From NCBI RefSeq assembly GCF_932526225.1, contig NC_064044.1, positions 439,001-503,000 on the forward strand: 64,000 nt of DNA. The letters are read 5' to 3'. The stretch is from Nematostella vectensis. Its lineage: Eukaryota; Cnidaria; Anthozoa; Actiniaria; Edwardsiidae. How positions within the stretch are numbered: the first letter of the stretch is position 1; each line of letters begins with the position of its first letter. Below are positions 10,021 through 23,524 of this stretch, in pieces. The position numbers and the translations under genes were made by a program. The notes beneath the pieces were generated by a model, which did no database searches, had not been told where the DNA came from, and saw only the letters and a program-made list of their open reading frames with translations.

Positions 10021-12023
10021 CAGTAAGTGTTTTGCAGTCAAGTTGTTTTCTGTTAGTAGGTAAAAAAATATTCTAAATAATAGTAATCAAAGCTATGGTC
10101 ACCACTTACACATATAGAACTTGTAATGAAAAGAAAGAAAAAAAATATATATATATGCAGTCAAACAACAGAATTGCATGATAACCTTGAATATATTGAA
10201 TAAAGGACTGCAAAAAAACATCTTTTGTACTAGTTGCTTGAATTGACCCTTGGCTATTTTTAGCTGAATTCCCCTCCCCCTCTTAAAAAGAAAATAATAA
10301 TAATAATAGAACAAAACTAAAAAGAAAACAAACATAACAGAGACCCCCACCAACAATTTTGATTTTTTTACTTTCCTTTAAAAGGGGAGTGTCATGGTTA
10401 AGAGATTTGCAATAGCTCTAGAGCCCTGACACAATGAACTTCAGTTAAATTCTAATACTGACTTATGAGCTTTTGGTACATGTGGGAGACTTTAAACAAA
10501 ACAAAAAAAATGACCACAAACTGTCAATTAACATAGTTTTCAATATAATATTGCATATTATTTAAAAAGGTATTCACAGCTTTTAAAAAGTTCAACTGTT
10601 TGTTGACACTTAAAAGCCTACAATAATCACTGACTCCAGACATGCGCAGTACTATGCTTCTGCCCCTTTAAAGTAAAATACACTTTACTTAGTCAGCGTA
10701 GACAATATTGCGGATTTTGTCAATATTCTAATATGAAGATGTCAATATTCTCCCCCCTTACGTCTTTATTTCTATTTATTTTATGATTTTCACATGATAC
10801 CAAAACAGCGTCTTTTTTCTTCGCTAATTTGATGTCATGTACACAATAAAAGAGATGCGCCCGTGCGCATGGCGAGTCCCCAAGGGACCCAAGACGCCCA
10901 AATAGACCTCTATTTCTTGTCATCCACAATCTCGGCGAGCTGTGCGTGGCGTAACCGTATTACAGGCCTGGGATCCTGGTTATTGTCCTCCCCATTAATG
11001 CGCGGGTTGGGATAACCTTGCAAGAGTGTTGTACAGCATATTCGCTCGGAAATATCGGTGCTTGGGGCCTTCGGGTTCTTTACAGCCTTCCGTAAAAGCC
11101 TTGTGCTGCCATACCGATTGGGTAATCCGTATGTATGGTTTCCGTTTTGTTCTTCAGACCGGGTTCGATCCCAGGCCAATGGGCTTTTTTTTTAGTTCGT
11201 TTTTTTTTTCTTTGTGCTGGACCCCCTTAATCCTGATAGGTTTTGCGCAAAAATAATAAAAAAAAGTGAGTTTGCAAAATAAGCTTGCTAGATTTATTGA
11301 TTATATGTATTCAATTTGTTCCTAGGAAGTTAACAAAAAACACAAAGCAAAGAGTTTGAGGAAGTAAACAAGTATGTGAACTTTAATGTTCTATTTAAAG
11401 GGGTGCATTTTGTACAGGGAAGCATACATAGAATGCTTAACTGGTGGAGAGGGAAGAGGTAAAAGTTTATTGAGCATAATTTCAACAATAGCAGGGGGAA
11501 GAGAGGGGCACTCTCTTCATACAATATTGCAGTTGTTACCTATTATTAAATAAGTTTGTAACATGTCTTTGTTTATTAAGCAAGGTCTATTTCTGAGACA
11601 AGCAAACTCAAGTAAGGCTGTTGAAATAACAGGTGAGTGTTAAAAGAAAAACAATTATCTGATTAGAAAACTACTGTAGATTCCTTTGCACCAAAATAAG
11701 AACAAACTTCATTTTGTTTGTTATTTATGAGGAACGAGATGAGCTCTACAAAGCCATAAAGAAATATGTATTGCTCATCTAAATTATACAAGTAAATAAT
11801 AATATTAAAAAAGAACTACTGTAAGTAATTAGAGTGGTTTTCATTAACCCGTGAAACAAAGTGTGATAGTTAAACGGTAATAGTTAGTAAAACACAAAAA
11901 AGTACAATAGAATCAGATCACCACAAATTGTAATACGCAAAAGCGTAGTTCACGGGTTAATGAAGGTTTTGACATTTCAACCTTACATCCACATGAAAGT
12001 AATGCCTAATATCGAGTGCCCTA
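10021..12023 (+). repeat. Repeat unit 6 (full)
   Basis: This is the first unit whose TTAA-flanked element (11844-11960) has perfectly matching inverted ends. With unit 7 it shares tatttcttgtc, which interrupts the T6 run just upstream of the candidate RNA. Confidence 0.97.
10919..11192 (+). ncRNA. Candidate structured ncRNA, unit 6
   Basis: A-box-like motif at 10947-10957, B box at 11162-11172. The upstream T6 run is interrupted by C here. Confidence 0.4.
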
Positions 12024-13515
12024 CAGTAAGTGTTTTGCAGTCAAGTTGTTTTCTGTTAGTAGGTAAAAAAATATTCTAAATAATAGTAATCATAGCTATG
12101 GTCACCACTTACACATATAGAACTTGTAATGAAAAGAAAGAAAAAAAAATATATATATATGCAGTCAAACAACAGAATTGCATGATAACCTTAAATATAT
12201 TGAATAAAGGACTGCAAAAATCATCTTTTGTACTAGTTGCTTGAATTGACCCTTGGCTATTTTTAGCTGAATTCCCCTCCCCCTCTTAAAAAGAAAATAA
12301 TAATAATAATAATAGAACAAAACTAAAAAGAAAACAAACATAACAGAGACCCCCACCAACAATTTTGATTTTTTTTACTTTCCTTTAAAAGGGGAGTGTC
12401 ATGGTTAAGAGATTTGCAATAGCTCTAGAGCCCTGACACAATGAACTTCAGTGAAATTCTAATACTGACTTATGAGCTTTTGGTACATGTGGGAGACTTT
12501 AAACAAAACAAAAAAAATGACCACAAACTGTCAATTAACATAGTTTTCAATATAATATTGTATATTATTTAAAAAGGTATTCACAGCTTTTAAAAAGTTC
12601 AACTGTTTGTTGACACTAAAAAGCCTACAATAATCACTGATTCCAGACATGCGCAGTACTATGCTTCTGCCCCTTTAAAGTAAAATACACTTTACTTAGT
12701 CAGCGTAGACAATATTGCGGATTTTGTCAATATTCTAATATGAAGATGTCAATATTCTCCCCCCTTACGTCTTTATTTCTATTTATTTTATGATTTTCAC
12801 ATGATACCAAAACAGCGTCTTTTTTCTTCGCTAATTTGATGTCATGTACACAATAAAAGAGATGCGCCCGTGCGCATGGCGAGTCCCCAAGGGACCCAAG
12901 ACGCCCAAATAGACCTCTATTTCTTGTCATCCACAATCTCGGCGAGCTGTGCGTGGCGTAACCGTATTACAGGCCTGGGATCCTGGTTATTGTCCTCCCC
13001 ATTAATGCGCGGGTTGGGATAACCTTGCAAGAGTGTTGTACAGCATATTCGCTCGGAAATATCGGTGCTTGGGGCCTTCGGGTTCTTTACAGCCTTCCGT
13101 AAAAGCCTTGTGCTGCCATACCGATTGGGTAATCCGTATGTATGATTTCCGTTTTGTTCTTCAGACCGGGTTCGATCCCAGGCCAATGGGCTTTTTTTTT
13201 AGTTCGTTTTTTTTTTCTTTGTGCTGGACCCCCTTAATCCTGATAGGTTTTGCGCAAAAATAATAAAAAAAAAGTGAGTTTGCAAAATAAGCTTGCTAGA
13301 TTTATTGATTATATGTATTCAATTTGTTCCTAGGAAGTTAACAAAAAACACAAAGCAAAGAGTTTGAGGAAGTAAACAAGTATGTGAACTTTAATGTTCT
13401 ATTTAAAGGGGTGCATTTTGTACAGGGAAGCATACATAGAATGCTTAACTGGTGGAGAGGGAAGAGGTAAAAGTTTATTGAGCATAATTTCAACAATAGC
13501 AGGGGGAAGAGAGGG
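12024..13515 (+). repeat. Repeat unit 7 (truncated, 1.49 kb)
   Basis: The 3' ~515 bp are missing, including the TTAA-flanked element, and the unit joins directly into unit 8 at a GCA junction (13516-13518). The CpG-dense core and candidate RNA are intact. Confidence 0.96.
12926..13199 (+). ncRNA. Candidate structured ncRNA, unit 7
   Basis: A-box-like motif at 12954-12964, B box at 13169-13179. A single change (tatgatttcc) lies just 3' of the largest internal hairpin. The upstream T6 run is interrupted as in unit 6. Confidence 0.4.
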
Positions 13516-13518
13516 GCA
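13516..13518. other. Deletion junction, units 7/8
   Basis: aggggca joins directly to gcagtcaag at a shared GCA. Compared with unit 1-2, bases equivalent to 1491-2019 (529 bp) are gone. Confidence 0.9.
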
Positions 13519-14402
13519 GTCAAGTTGTTTTCTTTTAGTAGGTAAAAAATATTCTAAATAATAGTAATCATAGCTATGGTCACCACTTAAACATATAGAA
13601 CTTGTAATGAAAAGAAAGAAAAAAAATATATATATATATGCAGTCAAACAACAGAATTGCATGATAACCTTGAATATATTGAATAAAGGACTGCAAAAAA
13701 ACATCTTTTGTACTAGTTGCTTGAATTGACCCTTGGCTATTTTTAGCTGAATTCCCCTCCCCCTCTAAAAAAGAAAATAATAATAATAATAGAACAAAAC
13801 TAAAAAGAAAACAAACACAACAGAGACCCCCACCAACAATTTTGATTTTTTTTACTTTCCTTTAAAGGGGGAGTGTCATGGTTAAGAGATTTGCAATAGC
13901 TCTAGAGCCCTGACACAATGAACTTCAGTGAAATTCTAATACTGACTTATGAGCTTTTGGTACATGTGGGAGACTTTAAACAAAACAAAAAAAATGACCA
14001 CAAACTGTCAATTAACATAGTTTTCAATATAATATTGCATATTATTTAATAAGGTATTGACAGCTTTTAAAAAGTTCAACTGTTTGTTGACACTTAAAAG
14101 CCTACAATAATCACTGACTCCAGACATGCGCAGTACTATGCTGCTGCCCCTTTAAAGTAAAATACACTTTACTTAGTCAGCGTAGACAAAATTGCGGATT
14201 TTGTCAATATTCTAATATGAAGATGTCAATATTCTCCCCCCTTACGTCTTTATTTCTATTTATTTTATGATTTTCACATGATACCAAAACAGCGTCTTTT
14301 TTCTTCGCTAATTTGATGTCATGTACACAATAAAAGAGATGCGCCCGTGCGCATGGCGAGTCCCCAAGGGACCCAAGACGCCCAAATAGACCTCTATTTT
14401 TT

Positions 14403-14673
14403 GTCATCCACAATCTCGGCGAGCTGTGCGTGGCGTAACCGTATTACAGCCTGGGATCCTGGTTATTGTCCTCCCCATTAATGCGCGGGTTGGGATAACC
14501 TTGCAAGAGTGTTGTACAGCATATTCGCTCGGAAATATCGGTGCTTGGGGCCTTCGGGTTCTTTACAGCCTTCCGTAAAAGCCTTGTGCTGCCATACCGA
14601 TCGGGTAATCCGTATGTATGGTTTCCGTTTTGTTCTTCAGACCGGGTTCGATCCCAGGCCAATGGGCTTTTTT
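14403..14673 (+). ncRNA. Candidate structured ncRNA, unit 8
   Basis: A-box-like motif at 14431-14441, B box at 14645-14655. One G is missing from the 5' closing-stem arm, the GGGT-loop hairpin has one pair lost (gatcgggt), and the terminator is only T6 before an A. Confidence 0.35.
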
Positions 14674-15505
14674 ATTTAGTTCGTTTATTTTCTTTGTGCT
14701 GGACCCCCTTAATCCTGATAGGTTTTGCGCAAAAATAATAAAAAAAAGTGAGTTTGCAAAATAAGCTTGCTAGATTTACTGATTATATGTATTCAATTTG
14801 TTACTAGGAAGTTAACAAAAAACACAAAGCAAAGAGTTTGAGGAAGTAAACAAGTATGTGAACTTTAATGTTCTATTTGAAGGGGTGCATTTTGTACAGG
14901 GAAGCATACATAGAATGCTTAACTTGTGGAGAGGGAAGAGGTAAAAGTTTATTGAGCATAATTTCAACAATAGCAGGGGGAAGAGAGGGGCACTCTCTTC
15001 ATACAATATTGCAGTTGTTACCTATTATTAAATAAGTTTGTAACATGTCTTTGTTTATTAAGCAAGGTCTATTTTTGAGACAAGCAAACTCAAGTAAGGC
15101 TGTTGAAATAACAGGTGATTGTTAAAAGAAAAACAATTATCTGATTAGAAAACTACTGTAGATTCCTTTGCACCAAAATAAGAACAAACTTCATTTTGTT
15201 TGTTATTTATGAGGAACGAGATGAGCTCTACAAAGCCATAAAGAAATATGTATTGTTCATCTAAATTATACAAGTAAATAATAATATTAAAAAAGAACTA
15301 CTGTAAGTAATTAGAGTGGTTTTCATTAACCCGTGAAACAAAGTGTGATAGTTAAACGGTAATAGTTAGTAAAACACAAAAAAGTACAATAGAATCAGAT
15401 CGCCACAAAGTGTAATACGCTAAAGCGTAGTTCACGGGTTAATAAAGGTTTTGACATTTCAACCTTACATCCACATGAAAGTAATGCCTAATATCGAGTG
15501 CCCTA

Positions 15506-17508
15506 CAGTAAGTGTTTTGCAGTCAAGTTGTTTTCTGTTAGTAGGTAAAAAATATTCTAAATAATAGTAATCATAGCTATGGTCACCACTTACACATATA
15601 GAACTTGTAATGTAAAGAAAGAAAAAAATATATATATATATGCAGTCAAAGAACAGAATTGCATGATAACCTTGAATATATTGAATAAAGGACTGCAAAA
15701 AAACATCTTTTGTACTAGTTGCTTGAATTGACCCTTGGCTATTTTTAGCTGAATTCCCCTCCCCCTCTAAAAAAGAAAATAATAATAATAATAGAACAAA
15801 ACTAAAAAGAAAACAAACATAACAGAGACCCCCACCAACAATTTTGATTTTTTTTTACTTTTCTTTAAAAGGGGAGTGTCATGGTTAAGAGATTTGCAAT
15901 AGCTCTAGAGCCCTGACACAATGAACTTCAGTGAAATTCTAATACTGACTTATGAGCTTTTGGTACATGTGGGAGACTTTAAACAAAACAAAAAAAATGA
16001 CCACAAACTGTCAATTAACATAGTTTTCAATATAATATTGCATATTATTTAATAAGGTATTGACAGCTTTTAAAAAGTTCAACTGTTTGTTGACACTTAA
16101 AAGCCTACAATAATCACTGACTCCAGACATGCGCAGTACTATGCTGCTGCCCCTTTAAAGTAAAATACACTTTACTTAGTCAGCGTAGACAAAATTGCGG
16201 ATTTTGTCAATATTCTAATATGAAGATGTCAATATTCTCCCCCCTTACGTCTTTATTTCTATTTATTTTATGATTTTCACATGATACCAAAACAGCGTCT
16301 TTTTTCTTCGCTAATTTGATGTCATGTACACAATAAAAGAGATGCGCCCGTGCGCATGGCGAGTCCCCAAGGGACCCAAGACGCCAAAATAGACCTCTAT
16401 TTTTTGTCATCCACAATCTCGGCGAGCTGTGCGTGGCGTAACCGTATTACAGCCTGGGATCCTGGTTATTGTCCTCCCCATTAATGCGCGGGTTGGGATA
16501 ACCTTGCAAGAGTGTTGTACAGCATATTCGCTCGGAAATATCGGTGCTTGGGGCCTTCGGGTTCTTTACAGCCTTCCGTAAAAGCCTTGTGCTGCCATAC
16601 CGATTGGGTAATCCGTATGTATGATTTCCGTTTTGTTCTTCAGACCGGGTTCGATCCCAGGACAATAGGCTTTTTTTTTTAGTTCGTTTTTTTTTCTTTG
16701 TGCTGGACCCTCTTAATCCTGATAGGTTTTGCGCAAAAATAATAAAAAAAAGTGAGTTTGCAAAATAAGCTTGCTAGATTTATTGATTATATGTATTCAA
16801 TTTGTTCCTAGGAAGTTAAAAAAAACACAAAGCAAAGAGTTTGAGGAAGTAAACAAGTATGTGAACTTTAATGTTCTATTTGAAGGGGTGCATTTTGTAC
16901 AGGGAAGCATACATAGAATGCTTAACTGGTGGAGAGGGAAGAGGTAAAAGTTTATTGATCATAATTTCAACAATAGCAGGGGGAAGAGAGGGGCACTCTC
17001 TTCATACAATATTGCAGTTGTTACCTATTATTAAATAAGTTTGTAACATGTCTTTGTTTATTAAGCAAGGTCTATTTCTGAGACAAGCAAACTCAAGTAA
17101 GGCTGTTGAAATAACAGCTGAGTGTTAAAAGAAAAACAATTATCTGATTAGAAAACTACTGTAGATTCCTTTGCACCAAAATAAGAACAAACTTCATTTT
17201 GTTTGTTATTTATGAGGAACGAGATGAGCTCTACAAAGCCATAAAGAAATATGTATTGTTCATCTAAATTATACAAGTAAATAATAATATTAAAAAAGAA
17301 CTACTGTAAGTAATTAGAGTGGTTTTCATTAACCCGTGAAACAAGGTGTGATAGTTAAACGGTAATAGTTAGTAAAACACAAAAAAGTACAATAGAATCA
17401 GATCGCCACAAAGTGTAATACGCTAAAGCGTAGTTCACGGGTTAATAAAGGTTTTGACATTTCAACCTTACATCCACATGAAAGTAATGCCTAATATCGA
17501 GTGCCCTA
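15506..17508 (+). repeat. Repeat unit 9 (full)
   Basis: Diagnostic variants are cgccaaaatag, acagcctggg, aggacaatagg and aacagctgag, shared with unit 18 (offset 16,988 bp). The TTAA-flanked element is at 17329-17445. Confidence 0.97.
16406..16680 (+). ncRNA. Candidate structured ncRNA, unit 9
   Basis: A-box-like motif at 16434-16444, B box at 16648-16658, T10 terminator. Both outer ends of the closing stem are changed (agcctggg and ccaggaca), leaving about 9 bp paired. Confidence 0.37.
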
Positions 17509-19512
17509 CAGTAAGTGTTTTGCAGTCAAGTTGTTTTCTGTTAGTAGGTAAAAAATATTCTAAATAATAGTAATCATAGCTATGGTCACCACTTACACAT
17601 ATAGAACTTGTAATGTAAAGAAAGAAAAAAAAATATATATATATGCAGTCAAAGAACAGAATTGCATGATAACCTTGAATATATTGAATAAAGGACTGCA
17701 AAAAAACATCTTTTGTACTAGTTGCTTGAATTGACCCTTGGCTATTTTTAGCTGAATTCCCCTCCCCCTCTAAAAAAGAAAATAATAATAATAATAGAAC
17801 AAAACTAAAAAGAAAACAAACATAACAGAGACCCCCACCAACAATTTTGATTTTTTTTACTTTCCTTTAAAAGGGGAGTGTCATGGTTAAGAGATTTGCA
17901 ATAGCTCTAGAGCCCTGACACAATGAACTTCAGTGAAATTCTAATACTGACTTATGAGCTTTTGGTACATGTGGGATACTTTAAACAAAACAAAAAAAAT
18001 GACCACAAACTGTCAATTAACATAGTTTTCAATATAATATTGCATATTATTTAATAAGGTATTCACAGCTTTTAAAAAGTTCAACTGTTTGTTGACACTT
18101 AAAAGCCTACAATAATCACTGACTCCAGACATGCGCAGTACTATGCTGCTGCCCCTTTAAAGTAAAATACAGCTTTACTTAGTCAGCGTAGACAAAATTG
18201 CGGATTTTGTCAATATTCTAATATGAAGATGTCAATATTCTCCCCCCTTACGTCTTTATTTCTATTTATTTTATGATTTTCACATGATACCAAAACAGCG
18301 TCTTTTTTCTTCGCTAATTTGATGTCATGTACACAATAAAAGAGATGCGCCCGTGTGCATGGCGAGTCCCCAAGGGACCCAAGACGCCCAAATAGACATC
18401 TATTTTTTGTCATCCACAATCTCGGCGAGCTGTGCGTGGCGTAACCGTATTACAGGCCTGGGATCCTGGTTATTGTCCTCCCCATTAATGCGCGGGTTGG
18501 AATAACCTTGCAAGAGTGTTGTACAGCATATTCGCTCGGAAATATCGGTGCTTGGGGCCTTCGGGTTCTTTACAGCCTTCCGTAAAAGCCTTGTGCTGCC
18601 ATACCGATTGGGTAATCCGTATGTATGGTTTCCGTTTTGTTCTTCAGACCGGGTTCGATCCCAGGACAATAGGCTTTTTTTTTTAGTTCGTTTTTTTTTC
18701 TTTGTGCTGGACCCTCTTAATCCTGATAGGTTTTGCGCAAAAATAATAAAAAAAAGTGAGTTTGCAAAATAAGCTTGCTAGATTTATTGATTATATGTAT
18801 TCAATTTGTTCCTAGGAAGTTAAAAAAAACACAAAGCAAAGAGTTTGAGGAAGTAAACAAGTATGTGAACTTTAATGTTCTATTTGAAGGGGTGCATTTT
18901 GTACAGGGAAGCATACATAGAATGCTTAACTGGTGGAGAGGGAAGAGGTAAAAGTTTATTGATCATAATTTCAACAATAGCAGGGGGAAGAGAGGGGCAC
19001 TCTCTTCATACAATATTGCAGTTGTTACCTATTATTAAATAAGTTTGTAACATGTCTTTGTTTATTAAGCAAGGTCTATTTCTGAGACAAGCAAACTCAA
19101 GTAAGGCTGTTGAAATAACAGGTGAGTGTTAAAAGAAAAACAATTATCTGATTAGAAAACTACTGTAGATTCCTTTGCACCAAAATAAGAACAAACTTCA
19201 TTTTGTTTGTTATTTATGAGGAACGAGATGAGATCTACAAAGCCATAAAGAAATATGTATTGTTCATCTAAATTATACAAGTAAATAATAATATTAAAAA
19301 AGAACTACTGTAAGTAATTAGAGTGGTTTTCATTAACCCGTGAAACAAAGTGTGATAGTTAAACGGTAATAGTTAGTAAAACACAAAAAAGTACAATAGA
19401 ATCAGATCGCCACAAAGTGTAATACGCTAAAGCGTAGTTCACGGGTTAATAAAGGTTTTGACATTTCAACCTTACATCCACATGAAAGTAATGCCTAATA
19501 TCGAGTGCCCTA
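17509..19512 (+). repeat. Repeat unit 10 (full)
   Basis: Diagnostic variants are gtgtgcatgg, aatacagcttta, aggacaatagg and gagatctac. It pairs with unit 12 (4,012 bp away) and with unit 19. The TTAA-flanked element is at 19333-19449. Confidence 0.97.
18409..18684 (+). ncRNA. Candidate structured ncRNA, unit 10
   Basis: A-box-like motif at 18437-18447, B box at 18652-18662, T10 terminator. The ccaggaca variant mismatches one outer base pair of the closing stem. Confidence 0.38.
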
Positions 19513-21520
19513 CAGTAAGTGTTTTGCAGTCAAGTTGTTTTCTGTTAGTAGGTAAAAAATATTCTAAATAATAGTAATCATAGCTATGGTCACCACTTAC
19601 ACATATAGAACTTGTAATGTAAAGAAAGAAAAAAAAATATATATATATAAATGCAGTCAAACAACAGAATTGCATGATAACCTTGAATATATTGAATAAA
19701 GGACTGCAAAAAAACATCTTTTGTACTAGTTGCTTGAATTGACCCTTGGCTATTTTTAGCTGAATTCCCCTCCCCCTCTAAAAAAGAAAATAATAATAAT
19801 AATAGAACAAAACTAAAAAGAAAACAAACAGAACAGAGACCCCCACCAACAATTTTGATTTTTTTTACTTTCCTTTAAAAGGGGAGTGTCATGGTTAAAA
19901 GATTTGCAATAGCTCTAGAGCCCTGACACAATGAACTTCAGTGAAATTCTAATACTGACTTATGAGCTTTTGGTACATGTGGGAGACTTTAAACAAAACA
20001 AAAAAAATGACCACAAACTGTCAATTAACATAGTTTTCAATATAATATTGCATATTATTTAATAAGGTATTCACAGCTTTTAAAAAGTTCAACTGTTTGT
20101 TGACACTTAAAAGCCTACAATAATCACTGACTCCAGACATGCGCAGTACTATGCTGCTGCCCCTTTAAAGTAAAATACAGCTTTACTTAGTCAGCGTAGA
20201 CAAAATTGCGGATTTTGTCAATATTCTAATATGAAGATGTCAATATTCTCCCCCCTTACGTCTTTATTTCTATTTATTTTATGATTTTCACATGATACCA
20301 AAACAGCGTCTTTTTTCTTCGCTAATTTGATGTCATGTACACAATAAAAGAGATGCGCCCGTGTGCATGGCGAGTCCCCAAGGGACCCAAGACGCCCAAA
20401 TAGACATCTATTTTTTGTCATCCACAATCTCGGCGAGCTGTGCGTGGCGTAACCGTATTACAGGCCTGGGATCCTGGTTATTGTCCTCCCCATTAATGCG
20501 CGGGTTGGAATAACCTTGCAAGAGTGTTGTACAGCATATTCGCTCGGAAATATCGGTGCTTGGGGCCTTCGGTTTCTTTACAGCCTTCCGTAAAAGCCTT
20601 GTGCTGCCATACCGATTGGGTAATCCGTATGTATGGTTTCCGTTTTGTTCTTCAGACCGGGTTCGATCCCAGGACAATAGGCTTTTTTTTTTAGTTCGTT
20701 TTTTTTTCTTTGTGCTGGACCCTCTTAATCCTGATAGGTTTTGCGCAAAAATAATAAAAAAAAGTGAGTTTGCAAAATAAGCTTGCTAGATTTATTGATT
20801 ATATGTATTCAATTTGTTCCTAGGAAGTTAAAAAAAACACAAAGCAAAGAGTTTGAGGAAGTAAACAAGTATGTGAACTTTAATGTTCTATTTGAAGGGG
20901 TGCATTTTGTACAGGGAAGCATACATAGAATGCTTAACTGGTGGAGAGGGAAGAGGTAAAAGTTTATTGATCATAATTTCAACAATAGCAGGGGGAAGAG
21001 AGGGGCACTCTCTTCATACAATATTGCAGTTGTTACCTATTATTAAATAAGTTTGTAACATGTCTTTGTTTATTAAGCAAGGTCTATTTCTGAGACAAGC
21101 AAACTCAAGTAAGGCTGTTGAAATAACAGCTGAGTGTTAAAAGAAAAACAATTATCTGATTAGAAAACTACTGTAGATTCCTTTGCACCAAAATAAGAAC
21201 AAACTTCATTTTGTTTGTTATTTATGAGGAACGAGATGAGCTCTACAAAGCCATAAAGAAATATGTATTGTTCATCTAAATTATACAAGTAAATAATAAT
21301 ATTAAAAAAGAACTACTGTAAGTAATTAGAGTGGTTTTCATTAACCCGTGAAACAAGGTGTGATAGTTAAACGGTAATAGTTAGTAAAACACAAAAAAGT
21401 ACAATAGAATCAGATCGCCACAAAGTGTAATACGCTAAAGCGTAGTTCACGGGTTAATAAAGGTTTTGACATTTCAACCTTACATCCACATGAAAGTAAT
21501 GCCTAATATCGAGTGCCCTA
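19513..21520 (+). repeat. Repeat unit 11 (full)
   Basis: It carries aacagctgag and aaggtgtg like unit 9, and a private cttcggtttc change in the candidate RNA. The TTAA-flanked element is at 21341-21457. Confidence 0.97.
20417..20692 (+). ncRNA. Candidate structured ncRNA, unit 11
   Basis: A-box-like motif at 20445-20455, B box at 20660-20670, T10 terminator. Private G-to-T change in cttcggtttc. Confidence 0.38.
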
Positions 21521-23524
21521 CAGTAAGTGTTTTGCAGTCAAGTTGTTTTCTGTTAGTAGGTAAAAAATATTCTAAATAATAGTAATCATAGCTATGGTCA
21601 CCACTTACACATATAGAACTTGTAATGTAAAGAAAGAAAAAAAAATATATATATATGCAGTCAAAGAACAGAATTGCATGATAACCTTGAATATATTGAA
21701 TAAAGGACTGCAAAAAAACATCTTTTGTACTAGTTGCTTGAATTGACCCTTGGCTATTTTTAGCTGAATTCCCCTCCCCCTCTAAAAAAGAAAATAATAA
21801 TAATAATAGAACAAAACTAAAAAGAAAACAAACATAACAGAGACCCCCACCAACAATTTTGATTTTTTTTACTTTCCTTTAAAAGGGGAGTGTCATGGTT
21901 AAGAGATTTGCAATAGCTCTAGAGCCCTGACACAATGAACTTCAGTGAAATTCTAATACTGACTTATGAGCTTTTGGTACATGTGGGAGACTTTAAACAA
22001 AACAAAAAAAATGACCACAAACTGTCAATTAACATAGTTTTCAATATAATATTGCATATTATTTAATAAGGTATTCACAGCTTTTAAAAAGTTCAACTGT
22101 TTGTTGACACTTAAAAGCCTACAATAATCACTGACTCCAGACATGCGCAGTACTATGCTGCTGCCCCTTTAAAGTAAAATACAGCTTTACTTAGTCAGCG
22201 TAGACAAAATTGCGGATTTTGTCAATATTCTAATATGAAGATGTCAATATTCTCCCCCCTTACGTCTTTATTTCTATTTATTTTATGATTTTCACATGAT
22301 ACCAAAACAGCGTCTTTTTTCTTCGCTAATTTGATGTCATGTACACAATAAAAGAGATGCGCCCGTGTGCATGGCGAGTCCCCAAGGGACCCAAGACGCC
22401 CAAATAGACATCTATTTTTTGTCATCCACAATCTCGGCGAGCTGTGCGTGGCGTAACCGTATTACAGGCCTGGGATCCTGGTTATTGTCCTCCCCATTAA
22501 TGCGCGGGTTGGAATAACCTTGCAAGAGTGTTGTACAGCATATTCGCTCGGAAATATCGGTGCTTGGGGCCTTCGGGTTCTTTACAGCCTTCCGTAAAAG
22601 CCTTGTGCTGCCATACCGATTGGGTAATCCGTATGTATGGTTTCCGTTTTGTTCTTCAGACCGGGTTCGATCCCAGGACAATAGGCTTTTTTTTTTAGTT
22701 CGTTTTTTTTTCTTTGTGCTGGACCCTCTTAATCCTGATAGGTTTTGCGCAAAAATAATAAAAAAAAGTGAGTTTGCAAAATAAGCTTGCTAGATTTATT
22801 GATTATATGTATTCAATTTGTTCCTAGGAAGTTAAAAAAAACACAAAGCAAAGAGTTTGAGGAAGTAAACAAGTATGTGAACTTTAATGTTCTATTTGAA
22901 GGGGTGCATTTTGTACAGGGAAGCATACATAGAATGCTTAACTGGTGGAGAGGGAAGAGGTAAAAGTTTATTGATCATAATTTCAACAATAGCAGGGGGA
23001 AGAGAGGGGCACTCTCTTCATACAATATTGCAGTTGTTACCTATTATTAAATAAGTTTGTAACATGTCTTTGTTTATTAAGCAAGGTCTATTTCTGAGAC
23101 AAGCAAACTCAAGTAAGGCTGTTGAAATAACAGGTGAGTGTTAAAAGAAAAACAATTATCTGATTAGAAAACTACTGTAGATTCCTTTGCACCAAAATAA
23201 GAACAAACTTCATTTTGTTTGTTATTTATGAGGAACGAGATGAGATCTACAAAGCCATAAAGAAATATGTATTGTTCATCTAAATTATACAAGTAAATAA
23301 TAATATTAAAAAAGAACTACTGTAAGTAATTAGAGTGGTTTTCATTAACCCGTGAAACAAAGTGTGATAGTTAAACGGTAATAGTTAGTAAAACACAAAA
23401 AAGTACAATAGAATCAGATCGCCACAAAGTGTAATACGCTAAAGCGTAGTTCACGGGTTAATAAAGGTTTTGACATTTCAACCTTACATCCACATGAAAG
23501 TAATGCCTAATATCGAGTGCCCTA
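21521..23524 (+). repeat. Repeat unit 12 (full)
   Basis: It carries gtgtgcatgg, aggacaatagg and gagatctac like unit 10. The TTAA-flanked element is at 23345-23461. Confidence 0.97.
22421..22696 (+). ncRNA. Candidate structured ncRNA, unit 12
   Basis: A-box-like motif at 22449-22459, B box at 22664-22674, T10 terminator; closing stem as in unit 10. Confidence 0.38.

Larger units (their letters stand above)
13516..15505 (+). repeat. Repeat unit 8 (lacks first 13 bp)
   Basis: This unit begins at the deletion junction. It has a 1-bp loss in the 5' arm of the RNA closing stem (acagcctggg) shared with units 9 and 18, and a shortened T-run interrupted by A. The TTAA-flanked element is at 15326-15442. 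Confidence 0.96.
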
